This document shows positions 24,634 to 37,000 of a DNA stretch of 64,000 nucleotides, piece by piece. Made by a program: the position numbers and the translations under genes. Location of the stretch: NCBI GenBank assembly GCA_002794775.1, contig NBAY01000011.1, forward strand, positions 310,001 through 374,000. Reading direction: 5' to 3'. Under the pieces are notes generated by a model. It was not told where the DNA came from, ran no database searches, and worked only from the letters and a program-made list of their open reading frames with translations. How positions within the stretch are numbered: position 1 is the stretch's first letter; each line of letters opens with the position of its first letter. This DNA is from Porodaedalea pini. Its lineage: Eukaryota; Basidiomycota; Agaricomycetes; Hymenochaetales; Hymenochaetaceae.

Positions 24634-25715
24634 ATGTCAGCAGAAGGTTTCAGCCAACATCAGATGGCGCAGATCGCGGCCATCATCGCAAATGCCTTTG
24701 CCCATCAGGCGAATAACACCCCGGCACCGGTCGCGGCAGCTAACCCCCGACCCCCAACATCAACGTCGCCCGACCATGTGAATTCACTGGTGGCGACAAC
24801 TATCTAGACTTCAAGCGCAAGGTCCTCCTCTTCGTCTCAGCCAACCTGAACAGATACCCCACGTCGGAAAGCAAAATCTATGTTGTGCTCTCCTACTTAA
24901 AGGGCGGTAATGCAGCAATGTGGGCGCAGAATTATGTAGAGGAATCAACGACAGCCGGCATCGTAACCTTCACCAACAGCTGGACAAGATTCCAGGAGCG
25001 CCTGGACGCCTCGTTCGATGATCCAAACCGGAAGGAAAAGGCACTGGCGAAATTCCAGACCAAGGTTCAGAAGGACCTTACCACCGATGAGTTCTTCCAG
25101 GATCTCGACGTTGTCATCACAAGAGCGGGTTTAACGGACGACAGCATCATCTGTGATCGACTGAAGTGGGCAATGAACATCGAAGTGGTGAGAGGGGTAC
25201 TACGGTCGACGCCAGTCCCAACAACGTATGAAGACTGGAAAAAGAAAGCGATCGAAATTGACCGGGGCGAGCAACAGATTCGTGCCATCCAACGAGGCCG
25301 CACCTTCCCACCCCCTCCACACCCGCAGCAGCAACATGGACCCCCAGCTCGTCGCCAGGTGGCTGCCCCCCATGTTGACAAATGCAATGCGACAGGCGTC
25401 ACGTTCGGAGGAGCTGGCCAGCTGATGGACGTCTCCGTGAACGAGGCGCAACGCCGACACGCATGCTGGATATGTGGCCAGCTCGGTCACTTCAAGGACG
25501 CATGCCCACAAGGGAAGACGATTGTGCAGCGTATGCTGCAGATGATGGCACCCGGCGAACATCGCCTCCTTGCCGACGAACTAGGGGTGATGAAGGAATC
25601 GGCATTCGAGGAAGTTGTAGACACTCGAAGGTCGACAGTGGAGGACTATGTGGAGGAAGAAGACAACGACGAAGAGGTCATCGACTCGCAGGGTTTTGCG
25701 AGTGGTCAGGCGTAG
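24634..25715 (+). pseudogene. gypsy-D gag
   Basis: Starts MSAEGFSQHQMAQIAAI. One missing C in the C-run near 24745 shifts the frame relative to copy E, after which the frame is open again from 24885 to the stop at 25715. That part includes the capsid-like region and the CCHC knuckle (CWICGQLGHFKDACPQ). Confidence 0.85.
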
Positions 25716-25733
25716 TCATCGGGGCGACTGACC
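25691..25733 (+). promoter_or_regulatory. Putative -1 ribosomal frameshift signal, gypsy-D
   Basis: The heptamer GGGTTTT (25691-25697) is in gag phase CAG GGT TTT. A 6 nt spacer follows, then GGTCAG (25704-25709), which can pair with CTGACC (25728-25733). The -1 frame leads directly into pol. Confidence 0.7.
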
Positions 25734-28700
25734 GAGAAGAACAAGGGACTTCGAATCCGGATTCGCTAAAATATAACCAACCATCTGTACAATACGTAGA
25801 TGCAAATGACGTCAATGGTTTTTCCAATTACGAAAGTCCCCACCGGTGTGAATAAAGATGAGGAGTACAAGCAGCTGTTCATGAGAGGAACTGGTGGATG
25901 CCAGCTGGACCTTCTCTTGAACGTTGGACAAAGCATAGCGGGCGAAGTGAGAGAGGTGGACGCGCATGCCCTTGTGGACTCGGGGTGTACAGGATCATGC
26001 ATCGATGTGAGGTTTGTCGAACGGTATGGGTTGGAGACAAAACGCTACATCTGACCCCTCGCAGTACTCAACGCCGACGGCACGCACAACGAGGCTGGGT
26101 TGATCGAAAAATACGTCGAAGTCGAGCTCATGATCGGCCACCACAAGGAAAGGATCATCCTTGCGGTAACGTCCCTAGCGTCGTCAAACATATTCCTGGG
26201 GTACGACTGGCTTCAACATCATAACTCTGAGGTCGACTGGAAAACGGGTTCGATTGAATTCACTCGCTGTCCAGAGGAATGTGCGATCGAGAGGGAGCCG
26301 GTGAAGGACCTAGGCACGGTGAAGGAGGTGGTGGAAGAGATGAGGAGGATAAGGGGGGTGAGAGAAGTGTGAATGGACAAGGCATCCTGGCCCGCATATC
26401 TCAACGACTACGCCGACGTCTTCTCAGAGAAAGGATTCGAGAAGCTACTGGAACACTGCCCCTGGGACCACGTCATCGACCTGAAACCCGACTTCAAGCC
26501 GAGCAACTGCAAGATCTATCTGCTGACGCCGACGGAACAGCAGTCGTTAAAGGACTTCCTCGAAGAGAACCTGAAGTCAGGCCGCATACAAAAGTCAATC
26601 TCGCCAATGGCTTCGCCCTTCTTCTTCATCAAGAAGGCTGACAAGTCCCTACGCCCGATCCAGGATTACTGAAAACTCAATGACGGTACGATCAAAAATA
26701 AGTATCCCCTCCCCCTCATCGACGAACTTGTCGACAAGGTCAAGAAAGCGAAGTACATCACTAAGCTTGACCTTCGATGGGGATACTACAACGTCCGGAT
26801 CCGCGAAGGCGACGAGTGGAAGGCAGCGTTTCACACAAATATGGGCCTCTTCGAACCTACAGTCATGTTCTTTGGTCTTTGCAACGCACCGGCAACATTC
26901 CAGGCCTTTGTCAACCACATCTTCAAGGGACTGATCTACGACAACTTGATCATCGTCTATCTCGACAACATCCTCATTCTTTCGCAAACTCTTGAGGAAC
27001 ACATCGAGACGTCAAGGCACGTCCTTCAGATCTTGCAAGAAAACGGCCTGTACCTGAAACCGGAAAAATGCGAGTTCAATGCTAAGACCGTGAAATACCT
27101 CGGGCACATCGTTGGCAATGGCGAAATCAAGGCTGACCCAGCGAAGACAGAGGCAATCACAGACTGGCCGGTTCCACGAAACCTCAAGCAGCTGCAGCAA
27201 TTCCTCGGCATGGGCAACTGGCTGCGACGGTTCATCAAGGACTACAGCAAGATAGTCCATCTGCTGACGTCGCTAACAGGTAAAAAGGACTTGGTATGGG
27301 AGACCGAACAGCAGGAAGCATTTGAGGAGCTGAGACGACGTCTCTGCTCACCTCCAGTCCTGGCCATTGCCAACGACGAGGGCCCTTTCCGCGTTGAGGC
27401 AGACTCGTCGAACTTTGCACTCAGAGGTGTGTTGTTGCAGAAACAGGAAGGCAAGTGGAGGGTGGTCGCCTACAGGTCGGAAGCGCTCCTGCCAGTGGAA
27501 CGGAACTACGAGATCTACGACAAGGAGATGCTCATGATCGTTTCGGTGCTCAAGGAGTGGAGGCAATACCTCCTCGGCGCCCGTCACCCCATCAAGATCT
27601 GGTCCGACCATGCCAACCTCACCTACTTCAGGTCAGCACAAAAGCTGAGCTATCAACAAGCTTGCTGGCGGACAGAGCTCGAAGAATTCGACTTCCACCT
27701 CGAGCACAAGTCGGGGAAGACGATGGGCAAGGCGGACTTACTGTCGTGCAAGGCAGGCTATGATGAGGGAAAGGATGACAACGACGGCATTGTGTTCATC
27801 AAAGACAAGTGGCTGAATCGTGGAGTGGTGAGGATGTCGCATGATGAGGTGTTGGAATGAGTGGGTGATGCACAGAGGGCGCAGGACGAGTCAGAGAGGC
27901 CGACAGGGATGACGAAGGTCGATGGTTTGTGGCAAATGAAGGGCAAGGTATACATCCCGTCGACGATGAAGGAATCTGTGTTGCAGGAGTGTCACGATTC
28001 TGTACTGGCTGGACACCCGGGAGTGTCGAAAACGGTGGAGCTCGTCCGTCGGGACTTCTGGTGGACGTCGATGTTCTCCGACGTCCGAGCGTATGTCTGA
28101 GGGTGTGATCGCTGTCAGCGGACAAAGGCTCTAAGGGCATCGAGGTCGAGGCCGCTTCACCCAAATGTGGTCCCGGAAGCTCCTTGGGAAGTCATCACAG
28201 TCGATCTCATCGGAGAACTCCCGGATTCCAAGGGACACAATGCGATCTGCGTCTTTGTGGACAGGTTCTCGAAGCAGATGCACGCGATCCCGACGACGAC
28301 AAAATTGTCAGCGGAAGGCATGGCCCAATTGTACCGCAACCACGTCTTCCGTCTCCATGGCTTGCCCAAGAAGATCATCCATGACCGAGACACGCAGTTC
28401 GATGCATCGATGATGAAAGAACTGTACAAGCTCCTGCACATCGAAGGCAATCCGTCAATGGCATATCACCCACAGACGGATGGTCAAACGGAACGCGTTA
28501 ACCAAGAGCTTGAACAGTATCTTCAACTCTTTGTTAACCATCAACAATCGGACTGGAAGGACTGGCTACCTCTCGCGGAGTTTGCATACAATAACCGCGA
28601 ACACTCGGCGATGAAGATGTCCCCCTTCTACGCGAACACAGGACGTCACCCCTTGAGCTTTGACACAACACGAACCTCGTCTGCCAACATGTCGGCGGAA

Positions 28701-29340
28701 GAATTTGCAAAGCACATAAAGGAGACTCATCGCATTGTGAAGGACAACCTGGTCAAGGCAGCGGACAACATGAAGCATTACCACGACCGGACGGCAGGGA
28801 CTTCGGTTGAGTACAAGGCTGGAGACAAGGTCTTCCTCGATGGGCGGAACATCAGCACAGATTTGCTGATGAAGAAGCTCGCTGACAAATGGTATGGTCC
28901 CTTTGAGATTGTCGACAAGGTGGGAGCCAGCGCATACAAACTCAGGCTCCCCAAGCGATGGAAAAAGGTCCACCCGGTCTTCAATGAGGCCCTACTGAAG
29001 CCCGCCGTCGAACCATCCTTTGAGAGCCAGAAACAACCAGCACCGCCGCCTCCTGACATCGTCGACAATGAGGAAGAGTACGAGATCGAGGAGGTTCTAG
29101 ACTCGCGTCTGCACTGAGGAAAGCTACAGTACCTCGTCAAGTGGGTTGGATACAATGAACCGACTTGGCAGCCTGAGACGGACTTCAGCGAGAATGCAAA
29201 AGAGGCGATCGCTGAATTCTATCGAAAACACCCTGGCGCTCCTCGAAAACTCGACATTCCTCGCCAACGACTCTGCCCACGCTTCGTCGACACTGAGCCA
29301 GACGACCTCGATCTTGGTTGGTCGGGACGCCCAACCTTGA
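25697..29340 (+). pseudogene. gypsy-D pol, decayed
   Basis: Domains in order: protease (LVDSGCTGSCID), reverse transcriptase (VYLDNILIL, with the second catalytic Asp changed to Asn), RNase H, integrase (zinc finger; HDRDTQFDA; NQELEQYL) and chromodomain. Six TGA stops occur at 26052, 26370, 26670, 27858, 28098 and 29115. Each sits where intact copies have Arg. A one-base A insertion near 25836 also shifts the frame. Otherwise the reading frame is preserved over 3.6 kb, so this is a recent casualty. Confidence 0.9.
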
Positions 29341-29351
29341 GGGGGGGGTAA

Positions 29352-29774
29352 TGTTAGGACTCGAACTTTTTCTTTCTTTTATTTTCCTTTTATCATTTCA
29401 TTTCTTTTAATCGATCCTTTTCATTATATTTAATCATCTTTTCAATCATTTCTCACACTTCCTCCACATGACCTTCATTCGTTCCATTCCGCTTGTTTAT
29501 GTAACTTTAGATAATATAGTCCCACGGTCGCTGTTATAAGAGGTCTCAGGAATCGCATGAACTCCTTGTTCTGCTTTTCCTCTTACCTCCGCGACGACCT
29601 AGGGTGAGACTCGCTCCCCTTGTATTAGTTTAGACTTGTATTAATCCTCTTACCTCCGCGACGACCTAGCCTGAGTAAGCGTGTCCCGAGTCTACACTCG
29701 AGTATAGCACATCCCAGACGACAGTCAGATGAGGCCTGCCCAGTCCGAGTCGTCTCCCGGACTCCCGCCTAACA
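29352..29774 (+). repeat. gypsy-D 3' LTR
   Basis: 423 bp partner of 23502-23923. Confidence 0.93.
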
Positions 29775-29779
29775 GTCGC

Positions 29780-32366
29780 GGTATAACTGAGCCATACCTT
29801 CCGCTGACAATTTTGTCGTCGTCGGGATCGCATGCATCTGCTTCGAGAATCTGTCCACAAAGACGCAGATCACATTGTGTCCCTTAGAGTCCAGGAGTTC
29901 TCCGATTAGGTCGACCGTGACGATTTCCCAGGGACCTTCAGGGACTGTATTTGGATGAAGTGGCCTCTACCTCGATGTTCTTAAAGCTTTTGTCCATTGA
30001 CAATGGTCGCATCCTCGGATGTACGCTCGGACATCAGAGAACATCAATGCCCACCAGAAATCGCGACGGACGAGCTCTACTGTCTTCGACACTCCTGGAT
30101 GACCCGCCAGAACTGAGTCGTGACATTCCCGCAATATGGCCTCCTTCATTGACGATGGCACGTACACCTTGCCTTTCATGCACCACAACCCGTCAACCTC
30201 TGTCATGCCCGTCAGCCTCTCCGACTCGTGTTGCGCCCTCTGCGCTTCACCCACTCTGTCCAACACCTCATCACACGACGTCCTCACCACCCCACGATTC
30301 AGCCACTTGTCCTTGATGAACATGATGCCGTCGTTGTCATCCTTGCCCTTGTCATAGCCCGCCTTGCGTGACAGTAAGTCCGCCTTACCCATCGTCTTCC
30401 CTGACTTGTGTTCGAGGTGGAAGTCAAATTCCTCGAGCTCTGTCCACCAGTGAGCTTGTTGATAGCTTAGCTTTTGCGCCGACCTGAAGTAGGTAAGGTT
30501 AGCGTGATCGGACCAGATCTCGATGGGATGACGGGCGCTGAGGAGGTATTGCCTCCACTCCTTGAGTGCCAAAACGATCGTGAGCATCTCCTTGTCATAG
30601 ATCTCGTAGTTTCGTTCTGCCGGTAGGAGTGCTTCTGACCTGTAGGTGACTACCCTCCACTTGCCTTCCTGCTTTTGCAACAACACTCCTCCAAGAGCGA
30701 AGTTTGATGAGTCCGCCTCAATGCGGAAAGGGCCCTCATCGTTCGCGATGGCCAGGACTGGAGGTGAGCAGAGACGTCGTCTCAACTCCTCGAACACCTC
30801 CTGCTGTTCAGTCTCCCATACCCAGTCCTTCTTGCCCATCAGTGACATTAGCGGATGGACTACCTTGCTGTAGTCCTTGATGAACCGTCGCAGCCAGTTG
30901 CCCATACCGAGGAATTGTTGCAGCTGTTTGACGTTTCGTGGGATGGGCCAGTCTGCGATTGCTTCCGTCTTTGCTGGGTCCGCTTTGATTTCGCCATTGC
31001 TGACGATGTGGCCGAGGTACTTCACCACTTTGGCGTCAAACTCGCACTTCTCCAGTTTCAGGTATAAGCCGTTCTCTCGCAGGATCTGAAGGACGCGTCT
31101 CGAGGTCTCGATATGTTCCTCGAGAGTTTGCGAGAGAATCAGTATGTCGTCAAGGTAGATGATGATCAGGTTGTTGTAGATCAGTCCCTTGAAGATGTGG
31201 TTGACAAAAGCTTGGAATGTCGCCAGTGCATTGCAAAGACCAAATAACATTACCGTCGGTTCAAAGAGGCCCATATTCGTGTGAAAAGCTGCCTTCCACT
31301 CATCGCCTTCCCAGATCCGGACATTGTAGTATCCCCAGCGAAGGTCAAGCTTAGTGATGTACTTCGCTTTCTTGACCTTGTCGACGAGTTTGTCGATGAG
31401 AGGGAGGGGATACTTGTTCTTGATCGTACCGTCATTGAGCTTACAGTAATCCTGGATCGGGTGTAGCGATTTGTCGGCCTTCTTGATGAAGAAGAAAGGC
31501 AATATAGACCTTCGGATGCAACCACACTTCAAGTTCTCGTCTAGGAAGTCCTTGAGCAACTGCTGCTCTGCTGGCGTGAGCAGGTAGATCTTGCAGTCAC
31601 TGGGCTTGAAGTCGGGTTTCAGATCGATGACGTGGTCCCATGGTTGGTGTTCAGGTAACTTCTCGAACCCCTTCTCCAAGAATACGTCAGCGTAGTCGTT
31701 GAGGTATGTGGGCCAGGATGCTTTGTCCATTCGCATCTCTCTCACCCTCCTTGTCTCCTTTACGTCCTCCTTCTCAATCGTGCACTCCTCCGGGCAACGG
31801 GCAAATTCAATCAAACCCGCCTTCCAGTCTACCTCTGGGTTGTGACGTCAAAGCCAATCGTAACCAAGGAAGATGTTTGACGACGCCAGCGATGTCACCA
31901 CAAGGACAATCCTCTCCCTGTGGTGCCCAATCATAAGCTCAACGTCAACGTATTCTTCAATCAACCCAGCTTCATTGTGCGTGCCATCAGCATTGAGCAC
32001 TGTGAGGGGCCGAATGTATCGTTTGGTCTCCAACCCGTAGCACTCGATGAACCTCACGTCGATGCACGATCCTGTGCATCCCGAATCCACAAGGGCATGC
32101 ACATCCACCTCTCTCGTCTCACCCGCTATGCTGTGTCCGACGTTCAGGAGAAGGTCCAGCTGGCATCCGCCAGTTCCTCTCATGAACAGCTGCTCGTACT
32201 CCTCCTCTTTATTCACACCGGTGGGGACTTCGTAATTGGAAAAACCATTGACGTCGTTTGCATCTACGTATTGTACAGACGGTTGGTTATATTTTAGCGA
32301 ATCTGGATTTGAAGTCCCTTGTTCCTCTCGGTCAGTCGCCCCGATGAATACGCCTGACCACTCGCA
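29780..32366 (-). pseudogene. gypsy-C pol, protease to integrase core
   Basis: A 615-codon open stretch (31814-29967) covers reverse transcriptase (IIYLDDILIL), RNase H and the integrase zinc finger (H-H-C-C). The protease piece is 32216-31848 (LVDSGCTGSCID). It differs from copy E by a small in-frame deletion before PFFFIKKADK (the SPMAS stretch is missing). The -1 shift site is at 32372-32366. Confidence 0.83.
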
Positions 32367-32802
32367 AAACCCTGCGAGTCGACGACCTCTTCGTCATTGT
32401 CTTCTTCCTCCACATAGTCCTCCACAGTCGACTTTTGAGTGTCTACAACTTCCTTGAATGCCGATTCCTTCATCACCCCTAGTTCATTGGCGAGGAGGTG
32501 ATGTTCGCCAGGTGCCATCATCTGCAGCATACGCTGCACAATCGTCTTCCCTTGTGGGCACGCATCCTTGAAGTGACCGAGCTGGCCACATATCCAGCAC
32601 GCGCGTCGGCGTTGCACCTCGTTCATGGAGACGTCCATCAGCTGGCCAGCTCCTCCAAACGTTACGCCTGTCGCATCGCGTTTGTCAACATGGGGGGCAG
32701 CCACCTGGCGACGAGCTGGGGGTCCATGCTGCTGCTGCAGGCGTGGAGGGGGTGGGAAGGTGCGGCCTCGTTGTATGGCGCAAATTTGTTGCTCGCCCCG
32801 GT
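32294..32802 (-). pseudogene. gypsy-C gag, C-terminal part
   Basis: Carries the CCHC knuckle (CWICGQLGHFKDACPQ). The usual TAG stop is mutated to TAT, so Gag reads through to 32294. Cut by insert F. Confidence 0.78.
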
Positions 32803-33571
32803 ATCGTGATGCAGACTCTTTTGTAGACCGTACAGTCGATTCGAGGGTGAATCTATATTCTTCCCAAGGGAGACTGTGGTGACTCGATAGTCGAGGAGGG
32901 ATGACCAAATAGAAACGGAGTGACCGAACGCTCGAGACAATGGCTCTTCTGGTTCAGAAACTTTGCCAAAGTGCTCGATCCTGACAGAATCGAGCTCTTG
33001 ATGCAGACCCTATAACTATAGTGATTGAAGTCTGAAGTTGAGGAAGGTGCGGGGCCGTGTCAGTCTGTTTTGGACGGTTCGAACCCCTGGATGGTGTTCG
33101 TCGAGCGTTCGAACACGCTCGAAGAGGTGCTCGAAGGCGTTCGAGCGTATCCCGTTGCAATCGAGTGACTTCTTAGTAGGCGGCGAACGTGTGGGGCAAC
33201 GGAAGTATGCAGGTATAATACCCTGTTGGGTTTGTTGGGTGCTCGGAGTTTTGGGATATTGGTTTCGAGCGTATGTGGTGAACTGAACGCGCTATTCGAG
33301 CGGTTGGCGAAGCTCACTAAGGCAGAGCAGAGATGAACTGAAGACAGGAATGACTTATGAGACTCGAAAAGTGTACTGTGCGGTGAACTGGGGGTGTATT
33401 CCCTCTACAGAATGAGTACAAAAGGTGTGCACTATTTATACTCTAGGCGAAACGAGCTCGGTACCGATGTCGAACGTACATACAGAGGTAAGGGAGTGCG
33501 TGCGGTGCGTATTCGAGTCAGAATAGTCGTATGTTAGGGATGGAATGACTCGAGAACATGATGAGTCATAA

Positions 33572-33960
33572 TGTTAGGCGGGAGCCCGGGAGACGACTCG
33601 GACTGGGCAGGCCTCGGCTGACTGTTGTCTGGGACGTGCTATACTCGAGCGTAGGCTCGGGACACGTTTACTCAGGCTAGGTCGTCGCGGAGGTAAGAGG
33701 ATTAATACAAGTCTAAACTAATACAAGGGGGACGAGTCTCACCTAGGTCGTCGCGGAGGTAAGAGGAAAAGCAGAACAAGGAGTTCATGCGATTCCTGAG
33801 ACCTTATATAGCGACGACCGTGAGACTATATTACCTAACATTACATAACGAGTGGGAATGGAACAAATGAAGGTAGTGTGGGAATGATTGTGTAAGATGG
33901 GTAAATATAATGAAAAGGACGAATATAATAAAGGAAAAGGTGAAAGTTCAGGTTCTAACA
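33572..33960 (-). repeat. gypsy-E 3' LTR
   Basis: 389 bp, TGTTAG...CTAACA. Confidence 0.95.
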
Positions 33961-34041
33961 TTACCCCCCCTTCAAGGTTGGGCGTCCCGACCAACCATGA
34001 TCGCGGTCATCAGGTTCGGTGTCGACAAAGAGCGGATGGAG

Positions 34042-37000
34042 TCATTGACGAGGGATGTCGAGTTTCCGAGGTGCACCGGGATGTTTGAGGTAGAACTCAG
34101 TGATCGCCTCCTTCGCGTTCTCGCCGAAGTCCGTCTCAGGCTGCCAAGTAGGTTCATTGTAGCCGACCCACTTGACAAGGTACTGTAGTTTCCCTCGGTG
34201 CAGACGTGAGTCTAAGACTTCCTCGAGTTCGTATTCCTCCTCGTTGTCGACGATGTCTGGCGGCGGCGGCGGCGGTTGTTTCTGGCTTTCAAAGGACGGT
34301 TCGACGGCGGGTTTCAACAGGGCTTCGTTGAAGACAGGGTGGACCTTTTTCCATCGCTTCGGGAGTTTGAGCTTGTACGCGCTCGCTCCTACCTTGTCGA
34401 CTACGTCAAAGGGGCCGTACCATTTGTCTGCGAGTTTCTTCGTCGGCATGTCCGTACTGATGTTTCGCCCGTCAAGGAAGACTTTGTCTCCAGCCTTGTA
34501 CTCTACCGAAGCTCCTGCTGTCCGGTCATGGTAGCGCTTCATGTCCTCTGCTGCCTTGACTAGATTGTCCTTAGCAACGCGATGAGTCTCCTTGATGTGC
34601 TTGGCGAATTCTTCCGCCGACATGTTGGCAGAGGAAGTTCGTACGGTGTCGAAGCTCATAGGGTGACGTCCGGTGTTTGCGTAGAAGGGTGACATCTTTG
34701 TCGCTGAATGTTCGCGGTTGTTGTAGGCGAACTCTGCGAGGGGGAGCCAGTCCTTCCAGTCCGATTGCCGATGATCGACGAAGAGCCGGAGGTACTGTTC
34801 GAGCTCTTGATTGACGCGTTCCGTCTGACCGTCCGTTTGTGGGTGATATGCCGTTGACGGGTTGCCTTCGATGTGTAGGAGTTTGTATAGCTCCTTCATC
34901 ATCGACGCATCGAACTGTGTGCCTCGGTCGTGGATGATCTTCTTTGGTAGGCCATGGAGGCGGAAGACGTGGTCTCGGTATAACTGAGCCATGCCTTCCG
35001 CTGACAGTTTCGTCGTCGTCGGGATGGCATGCATCTGTTTCGAGAATCTGTCCACGAAGACGCAGATTGCATTGTGTCCCTTAGAGTCCGGGAGTTCTCC
35101 GATTAGGTCGACCGTGACGATCTCCCAGGGACCTTCAGGGATCGCGTTAGGATGAAGCGGTCTCGACCTCGACATTCTTAAGGCTTTTGTCCGTTGGCAA
35201 CTGTTGCACCCTCGGACGTATGTTCGGACATCGGAGAACATTGACGCCCACCAGAAGTCTCGACGTACCAGTTCGACCGTCTTTGACAACCCAGGATGTC
35301 CTGCCAGGGTCGAGTCGTGGTACTCCCGCAATACCGCTTCCTTCATCATCGACGGCACGTACACCTTGCCTTTCATCCGCCACAACCCGTCGACCTTCAC
35401 CATATTCGTCGGCCTCTCCGACTCGTCTTGCGCTCTCTGCGCCTCACCCACTCGTTCCAACACTTCATCACGCGACGTCCTTACCACCCCACGGTTCAGC
35501 CATTTCTCCTTGATGAACACGACGCTGTCATTGTCATCCTTGCCCTGATCGTAGCCCGCCTTGCGTGACAGCAAGTCAGCCTTGCCCATTGTCTTCCCCG
35601 ACTTGTGTTCGAGGTGGAAGTCGAATTCCTCGAGTTCGGTTCGCCAGCGAGCTTGACGATAGCTCAGCTTCTGCGCTGACCTGAAGTAGGTGAGGTTGGC
35701 GTGGTCGGACCAGATCTCAATTTTGTGGCGAGCGCCAAGGAGGTATTGCCGCCACTCCTTGAGCGCCGAAACGATCGCGAGCATCTCCTTGTCGTAGATC
35801 TCGTAGTTTCGTTCCGCCGGTTCAAGTGCCTCTGACCTGTAGGCGATCACCCTCCACTTCCCTTCCTGCTTCTGCAACAACACACCACCGAGCGCAAAGT
35901 TCGACGAGTCCGCTTCTACGCGGAAAGGGCCCTCGTCATTGGCGATGGCTAGGACTGGAGGTGAGCAGAGACGTCGTCTCAGCTCCTCGAACGCTTCCTG
36001 CTGTTCGGTCTCCCATACCCAGTCTTTCTTGCCCATTAACGACGTCAACGGTCGGACCACCTTACTGTAGTCCTTAATAAACCGTCTCAGCCAGTTTCCC
36101 ATGCCGAGGAACTGTTGCAGCTCCTTGAGGTTCCGTGGGACTGGCCAGTTCACAATCGCCTCCGTCTTTGCCGGGTCAGCCCTGATCTCTCCATTGCCGA
36201 TGATGTGGCCGAGGTATTTGACGACCTTGGCGTCAAACTCGCACTTCTCCGGCTTCAGGTACAGGCCATTCTCTCGGAGGATCTGGAGTACGCGCCTCGA
36301 CGTGTCGATATGCTCCTCAATGGTTTCCGAGAGGATCAGGATGTCGTCGAGGTATACAATGATCAAGTTCGCGTAGATTAGGTCCTTAAAGATGTGGTTG
36401 ACAAAGGCCTGGAACGTGGCCGGCGCGTTGCAAAGGCCAAAAAACATGACCGTCGGTTTGAAGAGGCCCATGTTCGTGCGAAATGCTGCTTTCCATTTGT
36501 CACCCTCGCGGATCCGGATATTGTAGTACCCCCAGCGAAGGTCAAGCTTAGTGATGTATTTCGCTTTCTTGACCTTGTCGACAAGTTCGTCAATGAGAGG
36601 GAGGGGATACTTGTTCTTGATCGTACCGTCATTGAGCTTACGATAATCCTGGATGGGGCGTAGTGATTTGTCAGCCTTCTTAATGAAGAAGAAGGGCGAC
36701 GCCATGGGCGATATCGACCGTTGAATGCGACCCGACTTCAGGTTTTCATCAAGGAAGTCCTTGAGTGACTGCTGCTCCGTCGGCGTGAGCGGGTAGATCT
36801 TACAGTCGCTCGGTTTGAAGTCGGGCTTCAAGTCGATGACATGGTCCCAAGGTCGGTGTTCCGGCAGCTTCTCGAAACCTTTTTCGCTGAAAACGTCGGC
36901 GTAGTCGTTGAGGTATGCGGGCCAGGACGTCTTGTCCATTCGCATCTCACTCACCCTCCTCATCTGCTCCACCACCTTCTTCACCTCGCCTAGGTCCTCC

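Larger units (their letters stand above)
23502..29774 (+). mobile_element. Ty3/gypsy chromovirus D, opposite strand, inserted in integrase of C
   Basis: Complete 6.27 kb element on the plus strand. LTRs are at 23502-23923 (422 bp) and 29352-29774 (423 bp), with about eight differences. The target duplication GTCGC is perfect (23497-23501 and 29775-29779). The primer site is at 23925-23935, and the G-rich polypurine tract lies just before the right LTR (about 29340-29348). Its LTR belongs to a subtype closer to E than to A-C. Confidence 0.95.
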
